A stretch of 14,900 bases of DNA, taken from the NCBI GenBank assembly GCA_043809645.1, contig JBDROX010000031.1:1-14900 (forward strand), read 5' to 3'. The notes beneath the pieces were generated by a model. That model did not search any database. It was not told where the DNA came from and worked only from the letters and a program-made list of their open reading frames with translations. Shown here in pieces: positions 1 through 7,068 of this stretch. Every line of letters starts with the position of its first letter. Position 1 is the first letter of the stretch. The DNA is from JBDROX01 sp043809645 (GTDB taxonomy: Bacteria; Patescibacteriota; Patescibacteriia; Magasanikbacterales; UBA922). A program made the translations under genes and the position numbers.

Positions 1-90
1 CACATAACTATGTATATACCAACTTCTAAATATTTTTGCTGAGTTATAGTATAATTTACTCAGATAATTCCATTCAGAACAGGTGTATGA

Positions 91-189
91 TTACACGTTA
101 CCTCTTCCTAAATTTCCAAATCTCTCTCCCAACATGCTGAATTTGACTTCATTATACGGTGGGTGAATGTCCGGAATCCCAAATACATT
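91..189 (-). other. Gene-free left edge with a possible coding remnant
   Basis: Positions 1-190 lie downstream of fic and hold no gene I can support. One minus-strand frame, offset from fic, stays open across this stretch and ends at a TAA at 91-93. It reads ...GIPDIHPPYNEVKF..., then an M-L-G-E-R-F-G-N-L-G-R-G-N-V tail. It has no start codon of its own. I have an unverified impression that similar short peptides recur as intergenic remnants in environmental bacterial genomes, so it may be a conserved non-coding repeat or a decayed element. There is also a short hairpin at 83-96 (GTGTA, loop TGAT, TACAC) and an inverted repeat CTGAGT/ACTCAG at 39-63. Neither has a T-run that would make it a terminator. 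Confidence 0.2.
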
Positions 190-190
190 A

Positions 191-1339
191 TTAACCCTTG
201 CTGTTAAAAAGTTCGACGTAATCTTTATAGATATAGGATTGTCCATATTTTTTATCTTTATCTTTTGGCGACAAAATTTTCATTCCAATAAATCTATCAA
301 TAACTGTTTTCGCACCTGCACGTGTAAAGCCTGTCCAATTCTGGATAACATTAACATTTACAATTGGCTGTTCATAAAGTTTTGGTAAAACAATTGTTGC
401 GCTTTCAGAAGCGCGCTTGCCGAGCGTCTGGATTTTAATCATATCTTTTTGCCTCAAAACAGTGATTTTTCCAACAATATCGATAGCCTCATTAGCTATT
501 TCAATAACACCATCCAGAAAAAAATCAATCCAATCATGAATATTGCCATTATGATAACTGAATAATTTTTCGTAATATAATTTTTTGTGCTTTTTGAAAA
601 AAGATGACAAAAACAAGACTGGTTTTTCCAAATAACCTTCTTTCCATAAATAAAAAGTAATCAACATTCTTCCTGTTCTTCCATTTCCATCTAAAAATGG
701 ATGGATTGTTTCAAATTGAGCGTGAATCAATCCAGCTTTAATTATAGTTGGAACGACGTCTTCAGAGTGTATGAATTTTTCCAAATCACTAAGTGCATTA
801 TTCATATCATGAACGGCAGGAGGAACGAATCTGGCATTGTCTGGCCTTGTACCGCCAATCCAATTTTGGCTTTTGCGAAATTCTCCATGGTCGGAAAAGT
901 GAGTTGTGAGAGCTTTATGCATCAATTGTTTATGCAGTTCGCGGATAAATCTAAGTGCCATAGGAAAATTATCCGTCGTCACACGCTTTATTCCATAATT
1001 AAGAGCCGTAATGTAATGCAAAATATCATCAACATCTTCCGGTATGTTAGTATTGATTTTTACTTCCGCCTCAATAGCGTCTATCATTGTAGCCATAGTA
1101 CCTTCGATTTGACTTGAAGAAGCTGCGTCCTTTCGTAGATACATCAGAAGAAAAAAAACAGAATCAGGCAAAAGTTTAGTTATGCCATCAAGCTTGCCAA
1201 GTAATCTAGTGGCTTCATTGTTCTTTTTCAAGATTTTTGGCTCAAAACTAAAACCTTCCTTTGGTGGAAAAGGATTGGGGATAAAAGCTTTAAAGCCCTC
1301 TTTTTGCTCTATGCTTTGACCAATTTTAATGTTTTGCAT
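191..1339 (-). CDS. Fic family protein (predicted AMP/NMP transferase) with winged-helix tail
   Basis: A 382-residue Fic protein. Family members transfer AMP or a related group from a nucleotide to a hydroxyl side chain of a target protein in the cytoplasm. The active-site motif HPFLDGNGRTGR is complete at residues 213-224, with the catalytic His at 213. An N-terminal inhibitory-type motif SSSQIEGT (residues 74-81, glutamate 79) suggests a class II enzyme kept inactive in cis. GEFRKSQNWIGG (152-163) is the usual nucleotide-flap segment of this subfamily. The last ~100 residues look like a winged-helix domain, so DNA binding and self-regulation are possible. The ATG is preceded by only a weak SD. 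The gene is AT-rich (about 33% GC in a sampled line) and sits just 3' of a tRNA-Ser, both typical of acquired genes. No antitoxin gene is adjacent. The target cannot be inferred. Confidence 0.95.
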   Translation of the reverse strand: MQNIKIGQSIEQKEGFKAFIPNPFPPKEGFSFEPKILKKNNEATRLLGKLDGITKLLPDSVFFLLMYLRKDAASSSQIEGTMATMIDAIEAEVKINTNIPEDVDDILHYITALNYGIKRVTTDNFPMALRFIRELHKQLMHKALTTHFSDHGEFRKSQNWIGGTRPDNARFVPPAVHDMNNALSDLEKFIHSEDVVPTIIKAGLIHAQFETIHPFLDGNGRTGRMLITFYLWKEGYLEKPVLFLSSFFKKHKKLYYEKLFSYHNGNIHDWIDFFLDGVIEIANEAIDIVGKITVLRQKDMIKIQTLGKRASESATIVLPKLYEQPIVNVNVIQNWTGFTRAGAKTVIDRFIGMKILSPKDKDKKYGQSYIYKDYVELFNSKG

Positions 1340-1364
1340 AGTTTGCCTACATTTTTATTTTAAT

Positions 1365-1421
1365 GTATACAAAGTATATATGTTTGTATACGTTCTGTCA
1401 ATAGATGTATACAAACATATA
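1365..1421 (-). promoter_or_regulatory. fic promoter with three overlapping operator-like half-sites
   Basis: On the minus strand there is TTGACA (1401-1396), a 17-nt spacer and TATACT (1378-1373), close to a perfect sigma70 promoter. A perfect 15-nt inverted repeat frames the -35: TATATGTTTGTATAC at 1377-1391 and its reverse complement at 1407-1421, separated by 15 nt. A third partial copy, GTATACAAA, is at 1365-1373 directly after the -10. One site therefore lies upstream of the -35, one covers the spacer and -10, and one covers the start region. This layout suits repression by a dimeric DNA-binding protein. The winged-helix part of Fic itself is a candidate, which is inference. Confidence 0.75.
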
Positions 1422-1444
1422 AATAATAAATATGAATTATCAAT

Positions 1445-1534
1445 TGGCGGAGAAGGTGGGATTCGAACCCACGGTCCGCTCGCGCGGACAGCGCTTTTCG
1501 AGAGCGCCCCATTCGACCACTCTGGCACTTCTCC
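1445..1534 (-). tRNA. tRNA-Ser(CGA), CCA encoded
   Basis: Read on the minus strand, the 90-nt gene has the acceptor pair GGAGAAG/CTTCTCC, a discriminator G and an encoded CCA (TGG at 1445-1447 on the plus strand). The anticodon loop CTCGAAA sits in a GCGCT/AGCGC stem, giving anticodon CGA, which reads UCG serine codons. The long variable arm typical of serine tRNAs is a 6-bp stem GTCCGC-GCGA-GCGGAC. The T-arm is GTGGG-TTCGAAT-CCCAC. All parts look intact, so it should be functional. The fic gene lies on its 3' side, a common place for integrated DNA. Confidence 0.97.
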
Positions 1535-1548
1535 ATGCTTGCCATCCT

Positions 1549-1577
1549 AGCATATTGAGGATAAAAAATAAAGATAA
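1549..1577 (-). promoter_or_regulatory. Possible tRNA-Ser promoter
   Basis: TATGCT at 1554-1549 (minus strand) is a fair -10 about 15 nt before the tRNA. The best -35 at 17 nt spacing is TTATCT (1577-1572), a weak match that touches the upstream terminator's T-run. The tRNA must be transcribed from here because a terminator separates it from the gene upstream. Confidence 0.4.
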
Positions 1578-1606
1578 AAAAACTGCCTGGGAATCTGGCA
1601 GTTTTT
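1578..1606 (-). terminator. Rho-independent terminator after the lipoprotein gene
   Basis: The minus strand reads AAAAACTGCC, a 9-nt loop, then GGCAGTTTTT followed by more T. This is a classic hairpin with flanking A and T runs, so it could stop transcription in both directions. It starts 8 nt after the lipoprotein stop codon and insulates the tRNA from the surface-gene operon. Confidence 0.9.
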
Positions 1607-1613
1607 TACTTTT

Positions 1614-2228
1614 CTAGTTGATAATGAATGTCTGCACAATACCTTTTCCTTCTTTTAGAAATGCTTCATAGTCATCTCCTCGGCCTGTGTATGTTATGAC
1701 GAATGCATTTGATCCATCGATGATATACCACTGAGTCCAGCTGAGCGACTCACCCTGCATGGTTCCAGAATACGCTGTTTCCATTGCATCGAGATTTCCT
1801 ACTTTGATTTGTTCTTTTTTTGTAAGAGAGAATCCCTCTATCGCAGCCTCAAGTTGTTTGATATTGAGATCTGCGTATTCTGAGAGTGTGATTTTTACTC
1901 CTTCGAGATTTCCAACAACCGCATTTACATTTTCAGAGAAATCATCTGCCTCACTCGATAGTGGTGAGAAGAATGCAACAATTGAACCAAAAAATCCTTC
2001 CTTTTTTTCCCAGCTCTCTGGTGGTGTGATAGAGAAGTTGAATTGGCTATTTGTGTATGTTCCTGAATCCGTGGCAGGTACTGAAGTAGGCTTTGGGCTG
2101 GTTGGGGAATCTATTTCCAGGTGAGTGTTCGAAGTGACAGCTGTCGATTTTTCTGGATCACTGCCAAAACTGCAGCCAGCTCCAGCAAAGAGAAGTACGA
2201 TTGAAATAATGAAAAGATTTTTTTTCAT
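1614..2228 (-). CDS. Lipoprotein with PsbP/DcrB-like domain
   Basis: A 204-residue exported protein. Residues 1-19 (MKKNLFIISIVLLFAGAGC) form a lipoprotein-type signal with the predicted lipidated Cys at 19. The -3 residue is Gly rather than Leu, so the lipobox is imperfect. A Ser/Thr/Pro-rich linker (about 20-56) follows, then a compact domain from about 60 to the end that opens with FNFSITPPESWEKKE, the usual start of PsbP/DcrB (DUF1795-like) folds. The closing segment, with ITYTGRGDDYEAF and a VQTF tail, also fits that fold. Its molecular role is unknown. It would sit on the outer face of the cytoplasmic membrane. It follows the ligase gene by 54 nt, has its own predicted promoter and ends at a strong terminator (stop TAG). 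Confidence 0.85.
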   Translation of the reverse strand: MKKNLFIISIVLLFAGAGCSFGSDPEKSTAVTSNTHLEIDSPTSPKPTSVPATDSGTYTNSQFNFSITPPESWEKKEGFFGSIVAFFSPLSSEADDFSENVNAVVGNLEGVKITLSEYADLNIKQLEAAIEGFSLTKKEQIKVGNLDAMETAYSGTMQGESLSWTQWYIIDGSNAFVITYTGRGDDYEAFLKEGKGIVQTFIIN

Positions 2229-2258
2229 ACTATGTTGTTCATTGAGTGAATGAGAGGT

Positions 2259-2286
2259 AGTATATCTTACTTGGCTTTTAGGTCAA
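2259..2286 (-). promoter_or_regulatory. Promoter for the lipoprotein gene
   Basis: TTGACC (2286-2281), a 16-nt spacer and TATACT (2264-2259) on the minus strand. The -35 overlaps the stop codon of the upstream ligase gene, and the -10 is about 30 nt before the lipoprotein ATG. The gene can thus be expressed apart from the flippase-ligase pair. Confidence 0.6.
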
Positions 2287-3617
2287 GACCCCTTCTTTTT
2301 TTCACGTATAGAAATGAGTAGTGCCTGGAGGAGCCAGAAGAATATCGCAAGATCATTCTTTATATACGGAGAATCAACTAGACCAGTGACAATTATAATT
2401 ACCATGGCGCTCAGTAGAAATTGAGTGAATAATGAATATTGAATAATGAAGATTGATTTAAAAAACCAGACAACAATTATGAGAAATCCAAGTAGGCCAA
2501 ACACGCCGAGATTCAGCCAGAATGTAAGGAAAAGATTGTGGGGGTGGTGGAAGATTTCGACACCTTCTCCATTCACTGTGGTGTGATATTGGGTAATTCT
2601 TTCATCGTATGACGCAAGGCCAGCACCGAGTATAGGCCTGTCTTTGATGAGCTGTACGGCCTCTTTCCACATTGCAATTCGGATTTGCCCAGATCTGTCC
2701 TGCATGAAGATCTCGTCTTTCAGGCCTGCAAGGTTGGGAAGGCTTACGAGGCTTACGAGACCAATGATACCAATGGCAAAACTAGGCCATCGGGTTTTTT
2801 TAGAGAAGAGAAGTAGAGTTACTATTCCAGCTGTGACGCCGACGATTGCACCGGTTGATTTTGCGAAGAGAATAGCAAGTGGAGCAGTCAGAAGAAAGAG
2901 CGTGCAAAGAAAAAAGACTGAAGACTGAAGACTGAAGACTGAAGATTTTTTTTTCATTGCGCCAAAACTTTGTTTCGCCAAATATATCGCAAGTGGCACA
3001 ATGGGTGCTAAAAATAGTCCCACCCCGTTTGGAAATCCATACCAGCCTGTCACGCGGAATGTATTTCTGTTTTCCCAGAAAGCTGGTGGAACCATCCAGC
3101 CAGTGAAGTGCTGGTAGATAGCGAGGAGGGCTGTTGCAAGACCACTCAATATGAGAGCCAAGAGGATGTTCTCCTGTAACCCATATACTGCATCCTTTTC
3201 CTTTTTTGCAAAAGCATCTGTAAGTACGAGAAAAAGAAGGAATGGTTCGATGTAAAATGCTTTCCATTCTCCAGCAGCTGCACGAATGTCGACAGAAGTG
3301 AAGATTGAAATTGTTGCGGCGAGGAGGAATAGGGTGGAGCCAATGGTTATAGATTTGTGATTTTTGAAAAGAGAAAAGAGAAAAGAGAATAGTCTTTTGT
3401 GTTTCTGTTTTTCTTGTATCCTAGTTTTTTTTAAAAACCAAACAGTAAAGATGATCAAAAACATGACTTCTAGTACTGTCGTGGGTATCGGTCCGATAGA
3501 AAATCGGATCATGTAGGTAGGAAGGAGGAGGAAGAACAAAAAAATACCGCAGTTGAGGCGGTAGAGAGTTACGATAGCAAAAAGAAGAACGTATGAAGAT
3601 ATGAGGGCTGGCTGCAT
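2283..3617 (-). CDS. O-antigen ligase/polymerase-like membrane protein (WaaL/Wzy family)
   Basis: A 444-residue polytopic membrane protein with about 11-12 hydrophobic segments. Proteins of the Wzy_C/WaaL superfamily join or polymerise lipid-linked glycans on the outer side of the membrane. The hallmark extracellular loop is present: DRSGQIRIAMW (307-317) with conserved Arg 313 and Trp 317, PILGAGLASY (328-337), and HHPHNLFLTFWLNLG (357-371), whose His-Pro-His-Asn is the most typical signature of the family. RVTGWYGFPNGVG (188-200) is also characteristic. It starts 2 nt after the flippase stop codon with no good SD, so translation is probably coupled. It ends in TGA. The coding sequence carries two tandem heptamer tracts (3366-3386 and 2914-2946), described separately. 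Whether it is a ligase or a polymerase cannot be settled from sequence. Confidence 0.88.
   Translation of the reverse strand: MQPALISSYVLLFAIVTLYRLNCGIFLFFLLLPTYMIRFSIGPIPTTVLEVMFLIIFTVWFLKKTRIQEKQKHKRLFSFLFSLFKNHKSITIGSTLFLLAATISIFTSVDIRAAAGEWKAFYIEPFLLFLVLTDAFAKKEKDAVYGLQENILLALILSGLATALLAIYQHFTGWMVPPAFWENRNTFRVTGWYGFPNGVGLFLAPIVPLAIYLAKQSFGAMKKKSSVFSLQSSVFFLCTLFLLTAPLAILFAKSTGAIVGVTAGIVTLLLFSKKTRWPSFAIGIIGLVSLVSLPNLAGLKDEIFMQDRSGQIRIAMWKEAVQLIKDRPILGAGLASYDERITQYHTTVNGEGVEIFHHPHNLFLTFWLNLGVFGLLGFLIIVVWFFKSIFIIQYSLFTQFLLSAMVIIIVTGLVDSPYIKNDLAIFFWLLQALLISIREKKKGS
2914..2946. repeat. AAGACTG heptamer tandem repeat inside the ligase gene
   Basis: Four perfect copies of AAGACTG (2914-2941, plus-strand reading) followed by a partial fifth (AAGAT). 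It encodes residues about 224-235 of the ligase (SSVFSLQSSVF), at the edge of a membrane segment. Seven is not a multiple of three, so gain or loss of one copy would shift the reading frame. Confidence 0.95.
3366..3386. repeat. GAAAAGA heptamer tandem repeat inside the ligase gene
   Basis: Three perfect tandem copies of GAAAAGA, then GAAT. It codes for residues about 78-84 (SFLFSLF) in a cytoplasmic loop or membrane edge. This is the second period-7 tract in the same gene, with a different unit sequence from the one at 2914. Confidence 0.9.
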
Positions 3618-3619
3618 AC

Positions 3620-5038
3620 TTACTTGAACTTAATGATCTCTCTCATGGTTTCCTTCGAAACAGCCCCAAGTGAGAAGAGGAAGAACCCGTAGACCAGGAT
3701 TCCGAGTGGAACCAGAATAAGGACATGGAGGTGAGAGAAAGAAAGAAGAATCGCCCCCATCACAATAGAGGAAAAGAAGATTTTTGCCAAGGCCTTGGTT
3801 TGAAGTCGTATCTTTGAATAGTGGCTCACAGCTGCGAAGAGGAGTGTGCCTGTGTAGATCTCTGAAAATACAGTCATCCATGCTGCTCCGTACATGCCGT
3901 AGGTAGGGATGAAGATGAAGTATCCAATGACTGTCAGCACAGCTGCGGAAATGTAGATCCACATGACTTGCTTTTGTTTATTAATAGCAACAGCAGCGTG
4001 ACCGAAGATTGCGCCGAGGTACAGGCCAAAGATTGCTAGTGCGAGGATTTGAAGCGTTTTGCCAGATTCTTGAAATTCTGAACCTGCAACCAGGAGCATG
4101 ACTTTGTTCGCCAGCAGAAGGGTTCCAATGAGAGCTGGGAAAGCAAGAGCCATCATGGCATCGAATGACTGTTGGTAGAGTTTTTGAAATTCAGCTTTTA
4201 GATTCCTCGACCAGTTGTATGCGAGGAGTGGGAGCATGACACCCATGATCATGAGTGCAGTCTGAGAAAGAATATCAATGACTCGGTATGCTGCGCCATA
4301 GAGCCCAATCTCGGTTTGTTCTCGGAACCAGGAGAGAATGAGAATATCACCTTTCAGATAGAGTACATTGAACATGATCGATATGGCGATTGGCCACATT
4401 TTGATTGCAATAGCTTTCCAGATTTCTTTATTAAAGCCAAAGCTGACAGGCGTTTCCTTTGATGCTCGTGTCCAGAGAACAATAGTGTAAGCAATGCTTG
4501 AAAGAGCAATTACAATCATGATTGGAATAAAGCCTTCACCTCTTGCCATCAAAAACCAGAGTCCCAGAACAAGGACAATTCTGCCAACAACTTCACCAAT
4601 TGCTTGAATATGCATTTTGAGCTTGGTCTGATAGAAGCCAACGAGAACCTGATTCATGGCAATAGACAGAAACGAAACAGTAGAGAATGCAATAGCGATT
4701 TTCACTTCTGTCGGATATGGAAAGAGAAGTGCGATGAGTGGGGCAGCGCCGAGAAAGAGAACGGCTGTGGTGAATCGGAAGCCAATAAGATTTTTAAAAA
4801 GTTTTTCCTTGTCAAACGCAGGCTCACTCATCATCTGTGCTGTCACTGGGATGAGGCCAAAATCAATGAGAATGCCAATGAATTGCAAAAAGGCAATGGT
4901 GGTTACATACCAACCAAACTGTTCCTGGCCAAGATACCGTGTCATCATGCCAAGGGCAATGAGTCCAAGGGTAACGGAGATGATTTTTCCAATCAGCTGG
5001 TAGAGTGTATTGTGAGCAATTTTGCGTGTTGTAGACAT
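3620..5038 (-). CDS. Polysaccharide/lipid-linked glycan flippase (Wzx-like, MOP superfamily)
   Basis: A 472-residue polytopic protein with about 12-14 membrane helices, of the oligosaccharide flippase family in the MOP superfamily. Such proteins move undecaprenyl-linked glycan units across the cytoplasmic membrane. The N-terminus STTRKIAHNTLYQLIGKII with its early Arg/Lys and first helix, the segment MTRYLGQEQFGWYVTTIAFLQ, and the mid-protein MWPIAISIMFNVLYLKGD-I-L-I-L are typical of this family. I chose the ATG at 5038; the frame can be extended to a TTG at 5053, but that lies in the predicted promoter start region and palindrome. The gene is first in a unit with the ligase (2-nt gap) and divergent from the SpoIID-domain gene. 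Together they suggest an exported glycan. Confidence 0.88.
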   Translation of the reverse strand: MSTTRKIAHNTLYQLIGKIISVTLGLIALGMMTRYLGQEQFGWYVTTIAFLQFIGILIDFGLIPVTAQMMSEPAFDKEKLFKNLIGFRFTTAVLFLGAAPLIALLFPYPTEVKIAIAFSTVSFLSIAMNQVLVGFYQTKLKMHIQAIGEVVGRIVLVLGLWFLMARGEGFIPIMIVIALSSIAYTIVLWTRASKETPVSFGFNKEIWKAIAIKMWPIAISIMFNVLYLKGDILILSWFREQTEIGLYGAAYRVIDILSQTALMIMGVMLPLLAYNWSRNLKAEFQKLYQQSFDAMMALAFPALIGTLLLANKVMLLVAGSEFQESGKTLQILALAIFGLYLGAIFGHAAVAINKQKQVMWIYISAAVLTVIGYFIFIPTYGMYGAAWMTVFSEIYTGTLLFAAVSHYSKIRLQTKALAKIFFSSIVMGAILLSFSHLHVLILVPLGILVYGFFLFSLGAVSKETMREIIKFK

Positions 5039-5042
5039 ATGT

Positions 5043-5058
5043 GAGTATTTCAATACTC
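5043..5058. promoter_or_regulatory. Perfect palindrome in the flippase leader
   Basis: GAGTATT-TC-AATACTC, a perfect 7-bp inverted repeat with a 2-nt centre. It lies just downstream of the predicted flippase -10 and 4 nt before its ATG. It could be an operator covering the flippase start site or a small mRNA hairpin that limits initiation. The tiny centre favours a protein-binding site. Confidence 0.55.
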
Positions 5059-5061
5059 TTT

Positions 5062-5090
5062 ATTCTACATTTGATACCCCCAAAAAGCAA
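5062..5090 (-). promoter_or_regulatory. Promoter of the flippase-ligase unit
   Basis: TTGCTT (5090-5085), a 17-nt spacer and TAGAAT (5067-5062) on the minus strand. Predicted transcription starts at about 5055, inside the palindrome, leaving a very short leader. Confidence 0.6.
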
Positions 5091-5119
5091 TTGACTGAAG
5101 ACTCTTATTTTTATATACT
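5091..5119 (+). promoter_or_regulatory. Promoter of the SpoIID-domain gene
   Basis: TTGACT (5091-5096), a 17-nt spacer and TATACT (5114-5119), near consensus. Its -35 directly abuts the -35 of the divergent flippase promoter (5085-5090), so both promoters face outward from one 64-nt region and could be controlled together. Expected leader length is about 19 nt. Confidence 0.72.
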
Positions 5120-5144
5120 TACAACTGTAAAAATTGAAACTTCT

Positions 5145-7049
5145 ATGACCATTTTTTCGAAAAGTTCTATTATAAATTTCAAGCGTTTTTCTTTTGTATT
5201 ATTTTGGCTTATTGCCATGTTTTTTTTCGCATTGCCAGCAGAGGCTGCGCCAGAGGTGGTGATTCGAGATAATGCATATTCAGCTCGGTATGTTACCCAG
5301 TCTATTCCAGATCCGATTGTTTTGCAGCAGGGAGAGACGAAGGTAGTGGATATTACATTCAAAAATGTTGGCACGGCTACGTGGCAAACGCCAGGAAATA
5401 GGCATATCTCTGCCTACTCCATGGAGCCTCGTTATCGAACATCAAAATTCAAAGCATCGAACTGGGTTAGTGGTGGACAGACTGGATCAATCAAAGGAAT
5501 TATCGCGCCTGGGCAAACCGGTATTCTTCCTCTTCAGCTCACTGCCAATGCTGAGTCTGGAGAGTACATTGAAAAATTTTATCTTGCTGCAGAGAATTAT
5601 TCTTGGATCAGGGGTGGATACTTTTATGTAAAGATTCGAGTCGTGCCGAAGACAGGGGTCAATGAGCAAAGTACGGTGAGTCCTGAAAAAGAGAAGGTTG
5701 AGGAAGTGGTATCGGCACGGACATACAAAGGAAAGAAGGTTGGTCTGTCGAGAAGTCGTGTAATTGCTACGGGTGGGGAGCGTATCAAGATTGTTCTGAT
5801 TTATCAGAACACTGGGGATGCAGTTTGGAAGAAGTATGCACTCATGAGTGGTATAGGGTCTCTGGCAGCAGGAGAGAGTGTATCCTTTGCAGATGAAGCT
5901 TGGGAGAATGCTGTAGTTGTTGCAGAGAAATCAAATGAGGTTGTTCCTTCCAAATCTTTTCGAGAAACATTTTATATACGAGCTCCAGAAAAGAAAGGGA
6001 AGTATCTGGCAAGTTTCGCTGTAAAGGCAGACGATACTGTGCTCGATGAAGTGGTTACAATAAATATCAACGTAACAGAAAATGCTCCTGTTGGCTATCA
6101 GGCTCCAACTTTTTCAGGCTCTGCCCCAGAAGCACCAGACACTTCAGGCGGCATTATTACTCCAGGTACACCGCGCATGGCAGAGGAGCCGCGCATTCGT
6201 GTAGGACTTCAATCTAGCGATGATATACAGGAGCGAGCACTTCAGTTTGTTTCTTATGAGGATGAATACAGGGTCTTTAATGGAGAGAAAGAAGTGGGTA
6301 TTCTTGGAAAAACAAAAATTGGATTGATGCAGTATGCTAGCGGCGTCTATTCTTTCAAAGGGGAAGGCGTGAGCTTTCGTACCAACAATTTTATTCGTCT
6401 CGAGCCTGTCTCAAATTCTCGTGCAGTCTTCACACTCATGAATGTGACTCGTCCTATGGCGTGGGCTGGTTCTGGAAAATTCAATACCTATCGTGGTGCA
6501 GTCGAGTATAGAAAAGGGCAGAGTGATGGAGAGATGTACATTGTTAATGATCTTTTGTTCGAAGATTATGTACGTGGTATTCGAGAAACAGGAACAGGAG
6601 CACCAATTGAGATGGTCAAAGCAAATATCACGGCCGCTAGAACATATGCATACAGGAGTCTTGGAAAATATCCATTCTTTGACGTCCTGGCTAACACATA
6701 TGATCAGCTTTATTTAGGACATGGAAGTGAGGGAATTGGAAATGTTGGTGCTGCAGTGGATGCCACGCGTGGTGTGATGGTGACCTATGATAATGAGATT
6801 GTGACGACCCCATACTTTGGCAACAGTAATGGGTATACGAAGAGCTGGAAGACTGCATGGGGTGGTACAGATAAGCCGTGGCTTCAGCCTGTGAAGTGTG
6901 AGTATGACCTCCGAGATGGAAAGAGTCAGTATGGGCATGGTGTTGGCATGAGCCAGCGAGATGCTGCATACAGGGCAGAAGATGGTGCGAGTTGGGTAGA
7001 AATTTTGAAACATTATTATACTGGGGTGAATCTAGAGAAGATGTATTAA
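5145..7049 (+). CDS. Exported SpoIID/LytB-domain protein with N-terminal Ig-like modules
   Basis: A 634-residue secreted protein counted from the ATG at 5145; the frame extends upstream to a TTG at 5022 but only through the promoter and flippase start. A signal peptide ends near residue 35 (FWLIAMFFFALPAEAA). Two beta-sandwich regions follow (about 50-168 and 193-312). They carry the KNVGTATW and QNTGDAVW patterns seen in NBR1-type Ig-like domains. The C-terminal part (about 350-634) is a SpoIID/LytB domain. It has LLFEDYVRGIRETGTGAP with the candidate catalytic Glu at 481, ITAARTYAYRS (495-505) and GHGVGMSQ (597-604). SpoIID is a lytic transglycosylase acting on peptidoglycan in spore formers; related domains in non-sporulating bacteria remodel wall. 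No sporulation gene is nearby, so a wall-modifying role beside the glycan export genes is inferred. Confidence 0.88.
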   Translation: MTIFSKSSIINFKRFSFVLFWLIAMFFFALPAEAAPEVVIRDNAYSARYVTQSIPDPIVLQQGETKVVDITFKNVGTATWQTPGNRHISAYSMEPRYRTSKFKASNWVSGGQTGSIKGIIAPGQTGILPLQLTANAESGEYIEKFYLAAENYSWIRGGYFYVKIRVVPKTGVNEQSTVSPEKEKVEEVVSARTYKGKKVGLSRSRVIATGGERIKIVLIYQNTGDAVWKKYALMSGIGSLAAGESVSFADEAWENAVVVAEKSNEVVPSKSFRETFYIRAPEKKGKYLASFAVKADDTVLDEVVTININVTENAPVGYQAPTFSGSAPEAPDTSGGIITPGTPRMAEEPRIRVGLQSSDDIQERALQFVSYEDEYRVFNGEKEVGILGKTKIGLMQYASGVYSFKGEGVSFRTNNFIRLEPVSNSRAVFTLMNVTRPMAWAGSGKFNTYRGAVEYRKGQSDGEMYIVNDLLFEDYVRGIRETGTGAPIEMVKANITAARTYAYRSLGKYPFFDVLANTYDQLYLGHGSEGIGNVGAAVDATRGVMVTYDNEIVTTPYFGNSNGYTKSWKTAWGGTDKPWLQPVKCEYDLRDGKSQYGHGVGMSQRDAAYRAEDGASWVEILKHYYTGVNLEKMY

Positions 7050-7068
7050 GCAATTAATTTATTTTTTT

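Noticed and set aside
5022..5144. TTG-initiated N-terminal extension of the SpoIID-domain protein
   Set aside because: It runs through the flippase start and both promoters and would bury the signal peptide 41 residues inside.
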